Below, in pieces: positions 8,696 through 17,143 of a stretch of DNA of 64,000 nt. This stretch comes from Variovorax sp. Sphag1AA (lineage in GTDB: Bacteria; Pseudomonadota; Gammaproteobacteria; Burkholderiales; Burkholderiaceae_C). Location of the stretch: positions 124,001 through 188,000 of the forward strand of contig NZ_JACHYC010000007.1 of assembly GCF_014192575.1 (NCBI RefSeq). Direction: 5' to 3'. The notes under the pieces were generated by a model. The model saw only the letters and a list, made by a program, of their open reading frames with translations. It was not told the DNA's origin and did no database searches. Positions within the stretch are counted from its first letter, which is position 1. Every line of letters starts with the position of its first letter. The translations under genes and the position numbers were made by a program.

Positions 8696-9541
8696 ATGAA
8701 CACGCCAACAGACATCGCCGGACAGCCCAAGATCGACTGCCACTGTCACGTCTTCGATCCCGACCGCTTTCCCTATTCGGCCGACGCGGCCTACCACCCG
8801 TCGGGGGGCGAGACTGGCACGGCACGGTACTTCGAAGAGGTCCTGGACGTGCATGGCATTTGTCATGCGCTCCTCGTGCAACCCAACTCGGGCTACAACG
8901 CCGACAACAGTTGCATGCTCGATGCGATCCGGCAGGGCAAGGGCCGCTTCAAGGGCGTCGCGATCGTTTCGTCCGATGCGTCGGTGTCGCAACTGCAGGA
9001 CCTCCGGGCGCAAGGGATCGTCGGCGTCGCGCACAACTTCGCGATGCTGGGTGAGGCCTTCTACGATGCATATGACGCGATGTGGGATCGGCTGGCGCAG
9101 CTCGACATGTTCGTTCAGGTGCAGGTGCGCGACGACCAGATGGCCCGGCTCGGTGCAAGGCTGCGGGGTTGCGGCGCGCGCATCCTGGTGGATCACCACG
9201 GCCGTCCCGATGTGCGGGCCGGTGTTGGCGGCGCGGGCTTCCAGGCGCTGCTCGGGCTCGCGGAAACATCGCGCGCCTACGTCAAACTCTCGGGGTACGA
9301 CAAGTTCTCGCTCGAGCCGTTTCCCTTCGACGACGTGCTGCCGTTCAGTCAGGCGCTTCTCGCGCACTTCGGGCCGGAGCACTGTCTGTGGGCGTCGGAC
9401 TGGCCGCATCTGCGGGCCGTTCGCCGTCTGGACTACGGACCCTTGCTTGCGCTCTTCAAGAAGCTCGTCCCCGATGAGGATGCGCGCGCATCGATCCTGT
9501 ATCGAACGCCTCTGCGTGTCTTCGGATTCGGCGGCGAATGA
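8696..9541 (+). CDS. Amidohydrolase-related TIM-barrel hydrolase (2-pyrone-4,6-dicarboxylate lactonase-like)
   Basis: A 281-residue metal-dependent hydrolase of the amidohydrolase-2 type. Metal and active-site positions are DCHCHVFDP near the N-terminus, VDHHGRPD in the middle and LWASDWPHLR near the C-terminus. The closest architecture I recognise is 2-pyrone-4,6-dicarboxylate hydrolase and related aromatic-pathway lactonases or decarboxylases. It is the last plus-strand gene of the operon and converges on the SnoaL-like gene 18 bases away. A lactone or enol ester from the upstream pathway is a reasonable substrate guess. Confidence 0.85.
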   Translation: MNTPTDIAGQPKIDCHCHVFDPDRFPYSADAAYHPSGGETGTARYFEEVLDVHGICHALLVQPNSGYNADNSCMLDAIRQGKGRFKGVAIVSSDASVSQLQDLRAQGIVGVAHNFAMLGEAFYDAYDAMWDRLAQLDMFVQVQVRDDQMARLGARLRGCGARILVDHHGRPDVRAGVGGAGFQALLGLAETSRAYVKLSGYDKFSLEPFPFDDVLPFSQALLAHFGPEHCLWASDWPHLRAVRRLDYGPLLALFKKLVPDEDARASILYRTPLRVFGFGGE

Positions 9542-9559
9542 TCCCGCGAGGGTGCGGAT

Positions 9560-10165
9560 TCAGCGCTCCAGCGCGCCTCCGGCGAGCCAGGCGGCTCCGC
9601 GCTGATACAGGTCCTGGACGGCGTCACCCTTGAGCATGGGCATGTCCATCTTGACCGTGTAGCCGATGCGCGTCTGGATCAATGCGAGGTGGCGATAGCC
9701 TTCGGGCATCGTGGCGAGTGCAGTCTGGTCGAGCGCCACGGTGGCCGACGGGTCGACCGGGTCGATACGGTCCTTCTCGTAGATCGGCTGGCGATGCAGC
9801 AGCTTCCATTGGCCTTCGTGCCGTACGACGAAGTCGTAGAAGCGCCCGGTGCACACGACGTCGCACAACACGCCGTCCACTTCGCCGCGTTGCGAGATCG
9901 TCATCTTGGTTTGCGCGATAGCGCGATCGCCCGCGATGTCGATCGCCGAGCCGCCAAGGAAGTGAAGAATGCTCACGCCCTTGGCCCAGCCTTCCTTGGT
10001 GACGCGGATGAAGTCCGCGAAGGGGCCCTGGAACCAGGTCGCCATCATCACGCCGTCCGGATGCCAGACGGTTGCGAAACGATCCCAGTCGCCCGCGTCG
10101 CGCCAGACGGCCCAGCGCTCGATCATCTGGCGGATTTCAAGTTCGTTCTTCAGTGTTTCGTTCAT
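9560..10165 (-). CDS. SnoaL-like / NTF2-fold protein
   Basis: A 201-residue protein whose N-terminal 140 residues fit the NTF2-like SnoaL_4 fold: the opening helix with RQMIERWAVWRDAGDWDRF, then HPDGVMMATWF, and later FYDFVVRHEGQWKLLHRQPIYEKDR. Such proteins act as cyclases, isomerases, dehydratases or small-molecule binders. The C-terminal 50 residues are an extension without a recognised motif. It is the last gene of a minus-strand operon behind the UxaA-type dehydratase. The function is not inferable beyond an accessory step in sugar-acid or aromatic catabolism. Confidence 0.8.
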   Translation of the reverse strand: MNETLKNELEIRQMIERWAVWRDAGDWDRFATVWHPDGVMMATWFQGPFADFIRVTKEGWAKGVSILHFLGGSAIDIAGDRAIAQTKMTISQRGEVDGVLCDVVCTGRFYDFVVRHEGQWKLLHRQPIYEKDRIDPVDPSATVALDQTALATMPEGYRHLALIQTRIGYTVKMDMPMLKGDAVQDLYQRGAAWLAGGALER

Positions 10166-10230
10166 GGCGGTCGTCTCCTGGAGAGGAATCGTACAGTCCA
10201 TGGGAATGCCGAAGAGCGGCGCAGCCGTGC

Positions 10231-11829
10231 TCAGGTCACCGGCGCCGGATTGAAGAGCACCAGGGCGTTGTGCAGCTTCCACTGCTCGGCCCAGGTCTTC
10301 TTCCTGCCGCTGGCAACGTCCAGCATGAGGCGGAACAGCTCCCAGCCCACCTCCTCGATGGAGACTTCGCCATCGGCGATGCGACCTGCGTTCACATCCA
10401 TCAGGTCGTGCCAGCGCCGCGCCAGGTCGCTGCGCGTGGCCACCTTGATCACCGGCACTTCCGCCAGACCATAGGGCGTGCCCCGGCCCGTGGTGAACAC
10501 ATGCAGGTTGATGCCGGCAGCCACCTGCAGCGTGCCGCAGATGAAATCGCTGGCCGGCGTAGCCGCGTAGATCAGCCCTTTCTGCTTGACCTTCTCGCCC
10601 GGCGAGATCACCCCCGAGATCGGCGCGCTGCCGGACTTCACGATCGAGCCCATCGCCTTCTCCACGATGTTGGAGAGCCCGCCCTTCTTGTTGCCCGGCG
10701 TGGTGTTGGCGCTGCGGTCCACCCGGCCCTTGTCCAGGTAGGCGTCGTACCAGGCCATCTCGCGGATCATGGCGTCGGCCACTTCCGGCGTTGTGGCGCG
10801 CGAGGTGAGCTGGTCGATGCCGTCGCGCACCTCGGTGACCTCGGAGAACATCACCGTCGCGCCCGCGCGCACCAGCAGGTCGGTGCAAAAGCCCACGGCC
10901 GGGTTGGCCGTGACGCCGGAGAACGCATCGCTGCCGCCGCACTGCACGCCCACCACGAGCTCGCTGGCGGGCACCGTCTCGCGCTGGCGGGTGTTCAGGC
11001 GCTCCAGGTGCTCCTCGGCCTGCCGCATGATCGACTCGATCATCGACATGAAGCCCACATGGGCGTCGTCCTGCAGGCAGACCACGTCGAGCTTGCTGTC
11101 GGCGCTCTCGCCCACGTCCGCGACGTTGCGCTCGTCGATGAGAGGGATGGTCCCCGGCGGCAGCAGGCGCTCGGGCTGCAGCTTCTCGCAGCCCAGGCTC
11201 ACCACCATCACCTCGCCGCCGAAGTTGGGGTTCAGGCTGATGTTGCGCAGCGTGCGGATGGGCACCACCGCGTCGGGTGCGTCGATGGCCACGCCGCAGC
11301 CGTAGGTGTGCTCCAGCGCGACGACGTCGTCGACGTTGGGAAACCTCGGCAGCAATTCCTTCTTGATGCGATCGACGGCGAACTCGGTCACGCCGGCCAC
11401 GCACTGCACGGTCTGGGTGATCGCAAGGATGTTGCGGGTGCCCACGGAGCCGTCCGGATTGCGGAAGCCCTCGAAGGTGAAGCCTTCCAGCGGGGGCATC
11501 TCGGGCGGCTTGACGGTGGCGATCGGCAGGCCTTCGAGCCCGCGCGCGGCGGGCATCTTCAGGAGGCGCTCATGCACCCAGCTGCCCGCGGCGATGTCCT
11601 TGAGGGCGAAGCCGATGGTGACGTTGTAGCGGCGCACTTCGCCGCCTTCGGGGATGTCGACGAGAGCAACCTTGTGCGCCTGGGGCACCTTCTCGCGCAG
11701 GGTCAGGCCCGAGGCGAAGGCGGTGCCTGCGGGCAGGCCGCCGTCGTTGGCCACGATCGCGACGTTGTCGCGCTCGTGCATCGTGATGTAGAGGGGCGGC
11801 CTTGCGACCGCATCGAGGCGCATGTCCAT
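10231..11829 (-). CDS. UxaA-family altronate/galactarate-type dehydratase
   Basis: A full-length 532-residue UxaA/GarD-family hydro-lyase. The N-terminal SAF-like domain (about residues 8-100; ITMHERDNVAIVAND, LREKVPQAHKVAL) is followed by the catalytic domain with GFRNPDGSVGTRN, EHTYGCGVA, GCEKLQ, VGVQCGGSDAFSG and FTTGRGTPYG; the last blocks hold iron-binding cysteines in the family. Members dehydrate altronate, galactarate or similar sugar acids to 2-keto-3-deoxy acids. The ATG follows the transporter stop by 4 bases, so the two form an operon with the SnoaL-like gene downstream. Confidence 0.9.
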   Translation of the reverse strand: MDMRLDAVARPPLYITMHERDNVAIVANDGGLPAGTAFASGLTLREKVPQAHKVALVDIPEGGEVRRYNVTIGFALKDIAAGSWVHERLLKMPAARGLEGLPIATVKPPEMPPLEGFTFEGFRNPDGSVGTRNILAITQTVQCVAGVTEFAVDRIKKELLPRFPNVDDVVALEHTYGCGVAIDAPDAVVPIRTLRNISLNPNFGGEVMVVSLGCEKLQPERLLPPGTIPLIDERNVADVGESADSKLDVVCLQDDAHVGFMSMIESIMRQAEEHLERLNTRQRETVPASELVVGVQCGGSDAFSGVTANPAVGFCTDLLVRAGATVMFSEVTEVRDGIDQLTSRATTPEVADAMIREMAWYDAYLDKGRVDRSANTTPGNKKGGLSNIVEKAMGSIVKSGSAPISGVISPGEKVKQKGLIYAATPASDFICGTLQVAAGINLHVFTTGRGTPYGLAEVPVIKVATRSDLARRWHDLMDVNAGRIADGEVSIEEVGWELFRLMLDVASGRKKTWAEQWKLHNALVLFNPAPVT

Positions 11830-11833
11830 CGCG

Positions 11834-13132
11834 TTACTTCGCAGTAGCAGGCACCAGGGGCTGTTGCAGCGTGCGCCCTGGCGACTTGTCGCCGCTGGTG
11901 GCCAGCACCCACACGACACCGGCCGCAACCAGGTCCAGCACCGCCAGCACCACGAACAACGGGCTATAGCCGACCTGCGTGACCAGCACGCCGAAGAGCG
12001 CGGTGAATGCCGCTGCACCGAGGTAGCCGGCCATGCCGCCCATGCCGGTCGCGGTTGCCACTTCGTTCTTGCCAAACATGTCGGAGGTCAGCGAATAGAG
12101 CGCACCGGAGAGCGTCTGGTGCGCGAAGCCGCCGACGCACAACAGCGCGATCGCCACGTAGGGGCTTGCCACGAAGCCGACGCTGGCCGGGCCGATCATG
12201 CAAAGCGCACCGAAGACGAAGACCATCTTGCGCGACGTGAACAGCGACACCTTGAAGTGCTTGTGGAAGAACGGGCTGAGATAGCCGCCGAGGATGCAGC
12301 CGATGTCCGCGGCCAGGAAGGGCATCCACGCGAACATCGCGATCTCCTTCAGGTTCATGTGCCGCTCGGTCATCATGTAGAGCGGGATCCATGCATTGAA
12401 GGTCTGCCAGGCCGGCTCCGACAGGATGCGCGGCAGGCCGATCGCCCAGAAGTTGCGGCTCTTGATGATCTCGGTCCAGCGGCGCTTGGTGGCCCCGGCC
12501 TCGCTGTGCTTGGCTTCCTGACCCGACACGATGTAGTCGCGCTCGGCATCGGACAGCAGCTTCTGGTCGCGCGGATGGCGGTAAAGCGCCATCCAGACCA
12601 CGCTCCAGACGATGCCCAGCACGCCGACGATCACGAAGGCCCATTGCCACTGTCCGTGCAGCAGCGCCCACACGACCAGCGGCGGCGCGAGCAGCGCGCC
12701 GATGGACGAGCCGATGTTGAACCATCCGATGGCGACCGAGCGCTCCTTGGCGGGGAACCACTCGGAGGTGGCCTTGACCCCGGCTGGAATGCCGGCTGCT
12801 TCTGTAAGGCCGAGGAGGCCGCGGAAGAACGCGAGGCTCTGCCAGCCCGTGGACCATGCGGCCGCGGCACAGGCCAGCGACCATGCGAGCGCGAAGGCGA
12901 AGAAGCCGATCTTGGTGCCGATCGTGTCGAGCAGGTAGCCGGCGACCGGCTGCATGAACGCATAGCAGAGCTGCCATGACACCACGACCCAGGCGTATTG
13001 CTCGGTGGTGATGCCGAGGTCCTTCATCAGCGTCGGCGCGGCCACCGACAGGGTGTTGCGGGCGAGGTAGTTCACGATCAGGCCGGCGGTCACCAGGCCG
13101 ACCATCCACCAGCGGATGCCTTTGATCTTCAT
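11834..13132 (-). CDS. MFS transporter, anion:cation symporter family (ExuT/GudP-like)
   Basis: A 432-residue major facilitator with about 12 hydrophobic segments. The N-terminal GIRWWMVGLVTAGLIVNYLARNTLSVAAP, the loop around LLDTIGTKIGF and the segment LGLTEAAGIPAGVKATSEWFP match the ACS family that carries hexuronates, glucarate or aromatic acids with protons. It is the first gene of the minus-strand operon and faces a GntR gene across a 319-base intergenic region. Linked to a UxaA-type dehydratase, a hexuronate or aldarate substrate is likely. Confidence 0.92.
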   Translation of the reverse strand: MKIKGIRWWMVGLVTAGLIVNYLARNTLSVAAPTLMKDLGITTEQYAWVVVSWQLCYAFMQPVAGYLLDTIGTKIGFFAFALAWSLACAAAAWSTGWQSLAFFRGLLGLTEAAGIPAGVKATSEWFPAKERSVAIGWFNIGSSIGALLAPPLVVWALLHGQWQWAFVIVGVLGIVWSVVWMALYRHPRDQKLLSDAERDYIVSGQEAKHSEAGATKRRWTEIIKSRNFWAIGLPRILSEPAWQTFNAWIPLYMMTERHMNLKEIAMFAWMPFLAADIGCILGGYLSPFFHKHFKVSLFTSRKMVFVFGALCMIGPASVGFVASPYVAIALLCVGGFAHQTLSGALYSLTSDMFGKNEVATATGMGGMAGYLGAAAFTALFGVLVTQVGYSPLFVVLAVLDLVAAGVVWVLATSGDKSPGRTLQQPLVPATAK

Positions 13133-13160
13133 GTCGCGTTATCTCCAAGTACGTGGGTCA

Positions 13161-13171
13161 AGATGTCTGAC
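13161..13171. promoter_or_regulatory. Operator-like half-conserved FadR-family site
   Basis: The sequence AGATGTCTGAC contains GT-N3-AC, the core of FadR-family operators (TNGTNNNACNA). It lies 30 bases upstream of the transporter start. A related AGATGTCCGAT sits at 13361 and a symmetric version overlaps the regulator start at 13451. The three share the string AGATGTC. Assignment rests only on this recurrence and on the adjacent FadR-type gene. Confidence 0.35.
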
Positions 13172-13234
13172 CTGTGCTGTCTCCGTGCCGAATCAAAGTT
13201 GGCAGGTGCTGGTCGATCTCTTGTGCGGGCGTTA

Positions 13235-13254
13235 GTTGTAGGTTGTCCTACAAC
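13235..13254. promoter_or_regulatory. Inverted repeat containing a FadR-type operator
   Basis: A perfect 8-base inverted repeat (GTTGTAGG, 4-base spacer, CCTACAAC) lies about 100 bases upstream of the transporter start. Its right half contains TTGTCCTACAA (13243-13253), an exact match to the TNGTNNNACNA consensus known for FadR-subfamily GntR regulators. It is the best candidate operator for the adjacent GntR protein controlling the transporter/dehydratase operon. Confidence 0.55.
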
Positions 13255-13450
13255 CAAGTTGAACTATCCGTGATCTCGGCCGCGTCAAAAATAGGGATTA
13301 CCCGGAGAAAGACGGCGCATGAGGCGCCTTATTGGCGAAAGTGAATGCTCAATCACAATTAGATGTCCGATGACTAGGCTCGGGAAACCATGTACGTGGC
13401 CTGCGCAGGGGTGCTACCCACGGACCGAATCCGGCGAACTATCATCCAAA

Positions 13451-13463
13451 GATGTCGGACATC
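13451..13463. promoter_or_regulatory. Palindrome over the GntR start codon
   Basis: GATGTCGGACATC is a perfect 6-base palindrome around one central base, with the FadR-like core GT-CGG-AC. It covers the start codon of the GntR gene. Binding there would block initiation or early elongation, so autoregulation is plausible. It may also be coincidence with coding sequence. Confidence 0.35.
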
Positions 13464-14240
13464 CCACACTCTCCGCCGGAACCGCGCGCCCAGCCGCAGT
13501 CGGCGGCAAACCCGCAAATCCCCCGGACAGGCAGAAACGGCAGGGGCCTCGCGCATGAACTGGTCTCCGCGTTCACAGGCAAGCTGCGCAGCGGGGCGAT
13601 CAAGCCCGGTGAGCGGCTTCCCACCGAATCGGAAATCATGCAGGCCTTCGGCGTCAGCCGCGGCGTGGTTCGCGAGGCGCTTTCCCGATTGGGCGCAGCA
13701 GGCCTCGTGCAGACGCTCCACGGCATCGGGACCTTTGCGCTGGAGTCCAGCCCGCAGAGCCGCTTCCAGATCGAATCGCCTTCGCTGGACGGCTTGGCCG
13801 ACATGCTCGACGTGCTCGAGCTGCGCGCGAGCCTCGAATCCGATGCTGCAGGGCTCGCCGCCATGCGTCGCACCGACGAGCAGTTGCGCGAGATGCGCAA
13901 TGCGCTGGAGGATTTCGGGCGTCACCTGACGACGGTCGGCGATACGGTCGCGCCGGACTTCCGATTCCACTTGGCGATCTCTCAAGCAGCCGGCAACCGC
14001 TATTACGGTGAGCTGATGGGGCAGCTCGGGCTGGCCGTCATTCCGCGGACCCGGGTCTCTTCATCCTGGCTCGACATCGAGCGACGTACCGAGCATCTGC
14101 AGAAGGTGAACCAGGAGCACCAGGACATCTATGCCGCGATCGAGCGGCGCGACCCGGAGGCCGCGCGCGCTGCGATGCGAATCCATCTGGTCAACAGCCG
14201 CGAGCGCCAGCGCAAGGCTTACGCGGCCGACGCGCGCTAA
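13452..14240 (+). CDS. FadR-subfamily GntR transcriptional regulator
   Basis: A 262-residue GntR regulator. After a proline-rich start, the winged helix spans about residues 34-105 (LRSGAIKPGERLPTESEIMQ, FGVSRGVVREALSRL, VQTLHGIGTFA). The C-terminal FCD ligand domain follows, with metal-binding-type residues in LELRASLE, DFRFHLAISQAAGN and a late HQDIYAAIERRD. It is divergent from the transporter/dehydratase operon, with operator-like repeats in between, so it probably represses that operon and is relieved by a sugar acid or a pathway intermediate. Its stop overlaps the stop of the convergent ompA-like gene by 3 bases. Confidence 0.92.
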   Translation: MSDIPHSPPEPRAQPQSAANPQIPRTGRNGRGLAHELVSAFTGKLRSGAIKPGERLPTESEIMQAFGVSRGVVREALSRLGAAGLVQTLHGIGTFALESSPQSRFQIESPSLDGLADMLDVLELRASLESDAAGLAAMRRTDEQLREMRNALEDFGRHLTTVGDTVAPDFRFHLAISQAAGNRYYGELMGQLGLAVIPRTRVSSSWLDIERRTEHLQKVNQEHQDIYAAIERRDPEAARAAMRIHLVNSRERQRKAYAADAR

Positions 14241-15334
14241 GGCGCCGCCTGTTGCCCGGTCACGTTGATTTCAACGCGCCGGTTCGGCTCCAGGCAGGCG
14301 ATGAGGGCGGTGCGATTGCGTGCCTTGCCCTGGGCCCTGCAGTCGGCCTCGGTGATCTTGAAGTTCGATGCACCGCGTCCCTCGGTCTGGATCACGTTGG
14401 GCGGCACGCCCATCCTCACCATCTCGTCACGTACCGCATTCGCCCGCGCCACGGAGAGGCGTTGGTTGTGTTCGGCGCTGCCGAGCGGGTCGGTATAGCC
14501 GACGATGACGATCGAGCTCGGGCGCACGTTCGCAGCCTTGAGTTCGTCGACCATGCCGTCTACACGCGTGCGGCCGCTCGGTGTCAGTTCTGCCTTGTCG
14601 AAGAAGAACGTGCCGCCGGACGCCAGCTCGAACTTCCGCACCGGCGGTGGCGGCGGCGGTGGAGGAGGCGGCGGCATGGCCACGGGTGCCGCGGGCGCAG
14701 CGGCTTGAGCCACCACTGGCGGTGGTCCAAATGGAATCTGCAGGCCGACCGTGAACAGCCAGTCCTTGTTGTGGCCCTGGTCGAAGAAGACGCCGTTCCT
14801 GTTGTTGTCGTCGTAGCGGTAGCGGATGTCGCCCACCAGGCGTCCCCAGCTGGAGAACGGCCACACGATGCCGGCGCCCACGTTGGCCATGAAGCCCGTC
14901 TTGCTCTCATTCAGGAACAGCCCGTTCATCTTGTCGTTGATCGCGCCGATGCCCCCGACCAGATACGGCTGGACACTGTTCGACTGCCAGACACGGAATC
15001 CCTGGCGGCCCAGGAAGAACCACTGCGCATCGAGCGAGGCGCTCCAGATCTTCCACTTGTCCCCGCTGAGCGGGCCATTGGACTTGCCGTCCAGTTCCTC
15101 GTACTGGGTGCGTAGTTCGATGTTCCAGGCCGGGCTGATCGGTTTGCCGATGGCGAGGCCGCCGCCCCAGCCGTTGTCGGCGTGGCGGTTGCTGTCGGCA
15201 TTGATGTACGTCCCGAAGGGCGTGACGTACCAGCGGTTGTCGAAGTACTGGTCCGAGGTGTACGTCTGCGCAAGGCAGGCTGCGGTTGGAACGGCGAGCA
15301 GGCAGCAGGCCGCTAAGGTGCGTCGATCGATCAT
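14237..15334 (-). CDS. OmpA-family outer membrane protein
   Basis: A 365-residue protein with a signal peptide (cleavage near TAACLAQ), an 8-strand beta-barrel domain (about residues 25-205), a linker with eleven consecutive prolines, and a C-terminal OmpA peptidoglycan-binding domain (about 240-360). That domain shows TFFFDKAELTPSGRTRVD, VGYTDPLGSAEHNQRLSVAR and the closing NRRVEINVTG. It anchors the outer membrane to peptidoglycan. The gene is monocistronic in appearance and convergent with the GntR gene. Confidence 0.93.
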   Translation of the reverse strand: MIDRRTLAACCLLAVPTAACLAQTYTSDQYFDNRWYVTPFGTYINADSNRHADNGWGGGLAIGKPISPAWNIELRTQYEELDGKSNGPLSGDKWKIWSASLDAQWFFLGRQGFRVWQSNSVQPYLVGGIGAINDKMNGLFLNESKTGFMANVGAGIVWPFSSWGRLVGDIRYRYDDNNRNGVFFDQGHNKDWLFTVGLQIPFGPPPVVAQAAAPAAPVAMPPPPPPPPPPPVRKFELASGGTFFFDKAELTPSGRTRVDGMVDELKAANVRPSSIVIVGYTDPLGSAEHNQRLSVARANAVRDEMVRMGVPPNVIQTEGRGASNFKITEADCRAQGKARNRTALIACLEPNRRVEINVTGQQAAP

Positions 15335-15523
15335 GAAAGCCTCACCTCTCAGAGTTGACGAGAGCCCCAGCCGAAGCCCCCTGGGAAGGCAAAAATAGAT
15401 GCGCCGCTCCGCACCGGTTGGCGCTTACGCAACCGAATGTGCCTGGCTCCCGGAAGTCGGGTACGTGTGGTTTCAGTTCTTTCAGAACGTGGGATGCGAT
15501 GAGTCGCGCTCCGGCAACGCTTC

Positions 15524-16030
15524 CTATCGGGCTGCTTCGTTGGTTTCAGCCGTCGGTGTGGACAGCGGCACGACTTCGACGCGGGCTAGGCCGTCCGCTC
15601 TCGAGATGCCGAGTTCCCGCGCCGAGGCCGGAGAAAGATCCACGATGCGGCCCTTCACGTAGGGGCCGCGGTCCTGAATGGTGACGATCACGCTGCGGCC
15701 GTTTTCCAGGTTGGTCACCCTGGCGACGCTTCCGAGCGGCAACGTCTTGCTCGCGGCGTTGTCGTCGTTCGGGTCCATACGGGTGCCGTCCGCCATCTTT
15801 CGTCCGGCGAACTTGTCAGCGTAGAAGGATGCCTTTCCGACCTGCCGGGCTCCGCTGCGGTCCGGTCCGGGTTTGGCTGCGCTGGCGGGCTTCGGCGCGG
15901 ACGGGCTCGGCGGTGCAGAGCTTCGCGCGGGTTGGCCCTCCGGCCCTGGCGCCACCGCGCAGCCGGAAAGCAGGCAGGCGACGCCGATCGCCATCGCGGT
16001 TGTGCTCCGTGAAAACGTCAGCATGCCCAT
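15524..16030 (-). CDS. rlpA: RlpA-like septal ring lipoprotein (double-psi beta-barrel)
   Basis: A 168-residue lipoprotein: signal with the lipobox LLSGC (about residues 18-22), a Pro/Ala-rich linker, and an RlpA-like double-psi beta-barrel from about residue 63 (GKASFYADKFAGRKMADGTR, VTNLENGRSVIVTIQDRGPY, GRIVDLSPASARELGI). In the family this domain is a lytic transglycosylase or binds denuded glycan at the septum. No SPOR domain follows, so it is shorter than E. coli RlpA. The start at MGMLTF is chosen because it gives a proper lipoprotein signal; a longer frame upstream is not needed. Confidence 0.85.
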   Translation of the reverse strand: MGMLTFSRSTTAMAIGVACLLSGCAVAPGPEGQPARSSAPPSPSAPKPASAAKPGPDRSGARQVGKASFYADKFAGRKMADGTRMDPNDDNAASKTLPLGSVARVTNLENGRSVIVTIQDRGPYVKGRIVDLSPASARELGISRADGLARVEVVPLSTPTAETNEAAR

Positions 16031-16049
16031 GGCGACAGCGCTCCTCGCC

Positions 16050-16202
16050 TTAACCGTGGCGCTTGAAGTACTGCACCTCGCGCTCATGCTGCTCGGCTTG
16101 CGCGCGGGTGTCGAAAGTGCCGAGGTTGCGGCGTCGGCCGGTCTTGGCATCAACCTTGCGCGAATACAGGCGGTATTGGCCCGATGCCAGCTTGCGGATC
16201 AT
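16050..16202 (-). CDS. Small conserved basic protein (50 aa)
   Basis: A 50-residue basic protein, MIRKLASGQYRLYSRKV at the start and TFDTRAQAEQHEREVQYFKRH near the end. The pattern (short beta hairpin, GRRRNLGTF, amphipathic helix) matches a small uncharacterised protein common in proteobacteria. Codon use is native and an AGAGG-like ribosome site precedes the ATG. It lies just upstream of the rlpA-like gene on the same strand, separated by 19 bases, so they may be co-transcribed. Confidence 0.7.
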   Translation of the reverse strand: MIRKLASGQYRLYSRKVDAKTGRRRNLGTFDTRAQAEQHEREVQYFKRHG

Positions 16203-16392
16203 GGTGGCCTCTCTTCGTTCAAGAACATCCGGTGAAGAGAGCTTTGGCGCTTTGCCGCGCGCCGGGCGTCAGAAGTCGCCGATTTGGTTGGCGGATTCCT
16301 CCGAGTGGGGGTGTCGGTTCTCGGAGAACCCGACGAAATTTCGGGGGATTAGGGTTTTCCCTATGATTGCACCCATCGAACAGGAGCTTCCC

Positions 16393-16509
16393 ATGACTGC
16401 CTTGACCTCTATCGCACTTCTTTTTCTGGTCATCGCCAATGGCGCGATGTATGCCGGTGCAATGGACGAAATGGCTGGCCTCACCGCCTCGGGACTCTCC
16501 GGTCACTGA
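16393..16509 (+). CDS. Small secreted or membrane peptide (38 aa)
   Basis: A 38-residue open frame starting with a hydrophobic segment (SIALLFLVIANGAMYAGAM), so a signal anchor or small membrane peptide. Support comes from an AGGAG ribosome site 6 bases before the ATG, a TATGAT -10-like element about 30 bases upstream at 16362, and a hairpin terminator about 50 bases after the stop. No family is recognised. Confidence 0.5.
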   Translation: MTALTSIALLFLVIANGAMYAGAMDEMAGLTASGLSGH

Positions 16510-16559
16510 TACCGGCGCCTGTTCACCGCTTGTCTCCTCCTGTCCCTGTTGGATAGGTT

Positions 16560-17066
16560 CTAGCCGCGTGCAGCAATGCCCGCGGCTTTTTTCTTGCCTT
16601 CGATCTGTGAGTCCGATTCGCCGCTCAGGTCGAAAAGAAACGACTGCGACCGGAGCCTCCTCTTGTCGAAGTGGGACTCCCATGGAAACCGTCCCTTCCC
16701 GTCGGGCCAGACGACCTGCAGGTAGCGATACCTTCCGCGCGCAAGCTGGGCGGGGACCAGCAGCCTCAGACGCTCCTCGTCCGCCCAGCGGGGCATCAAG
16801 GGCATCTCCGCAGCGCCGACGATCATGACGCCTTCATGGGCCGGTTCGCCGGCTTTCACGCGCTGCGCGATGACTTCGATCACGCCCTCGGCCTGCGCTG
16901 GCGCGACGCCGAACATGATCAGGTCCGGGTGCGCGAAGTTCTTTTGCAGGCCTACCGTGTAGACGAACGTGATCGCCGCGTGGCCCGTGCCGACGCCGGC
17001 CATGGCCCAGCCTTCCTGTGCGATGCGGCGCCGGAGCGTCGCGATGACTTCGGGTTGGATGAACAT
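16560..17066 (-). CDS. DUF4262-domain protein
   Basis: A 168-residue cytoplasmic protein with the DUF4262 pattern: GWAMAGVG, then FVYTVGLQKNFAHPDLIMFG near residues 32-50 and RYRYLQVVWPDGKGRFPWE near 115-135. The biochemical role of the family is unknown. The ATG at MFIQPEV is chosen over one four codons upstream because it starts at the domain. The 3' end overlaps the terminator of the opposing small gene. Confidence 0.75.
   Translation of the reverse strand: MFIQPEVIATLRRRIAQEGWAMAGVGTGHAAITFVYTVGLQKNFAHPDLIMFGVAPAQAEGVIEVIAQRVKAGEPAHEGVMIVGAAEMPLMPRWADEERLRLLVPAQLARGRYRYLQVVWPDGKGRFPWESHFDKRRLRSQSFLFDLSGESDSQIEGKKKAAGIAARG
16562..16592 (+). terminator. Rho-independent terminator
   Basis: A 7-base stem (AGCCGCG / CGCGGCT) with a 12-base loop followed by a run of T. 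It ends the small-peptide transcript. Its sequence also encodes the last ten residues of the opposing DUF4262 gene. Confidence 0.65.
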
Positions 17067-17143
17067 CCCGCCCACCATACCGCCGTGCCGCGATGCATTC
17101 GCCGGGCATCGCGGTATCGCTCGTCACCGAAAGCAACCGGATG

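Noticed and set aside
10072..11847. 591-codon plus-strand open frame over the UxaA-type gene
   Set aside because: It is antisense to a well-supported UxaA-family enzyme, has shadow-like composition (very rich in Arg, His, Gln, Ala) and no family motif. The same applies to the long minus frame at 2053-3504 and the plus frame at 37887-40019.
14641..14675. GC-rich GGCGGT repeat as a regulatory microsatellite
   Set aside because: It is the polyproline linker of the OmpA-like protein and is explained by coding.
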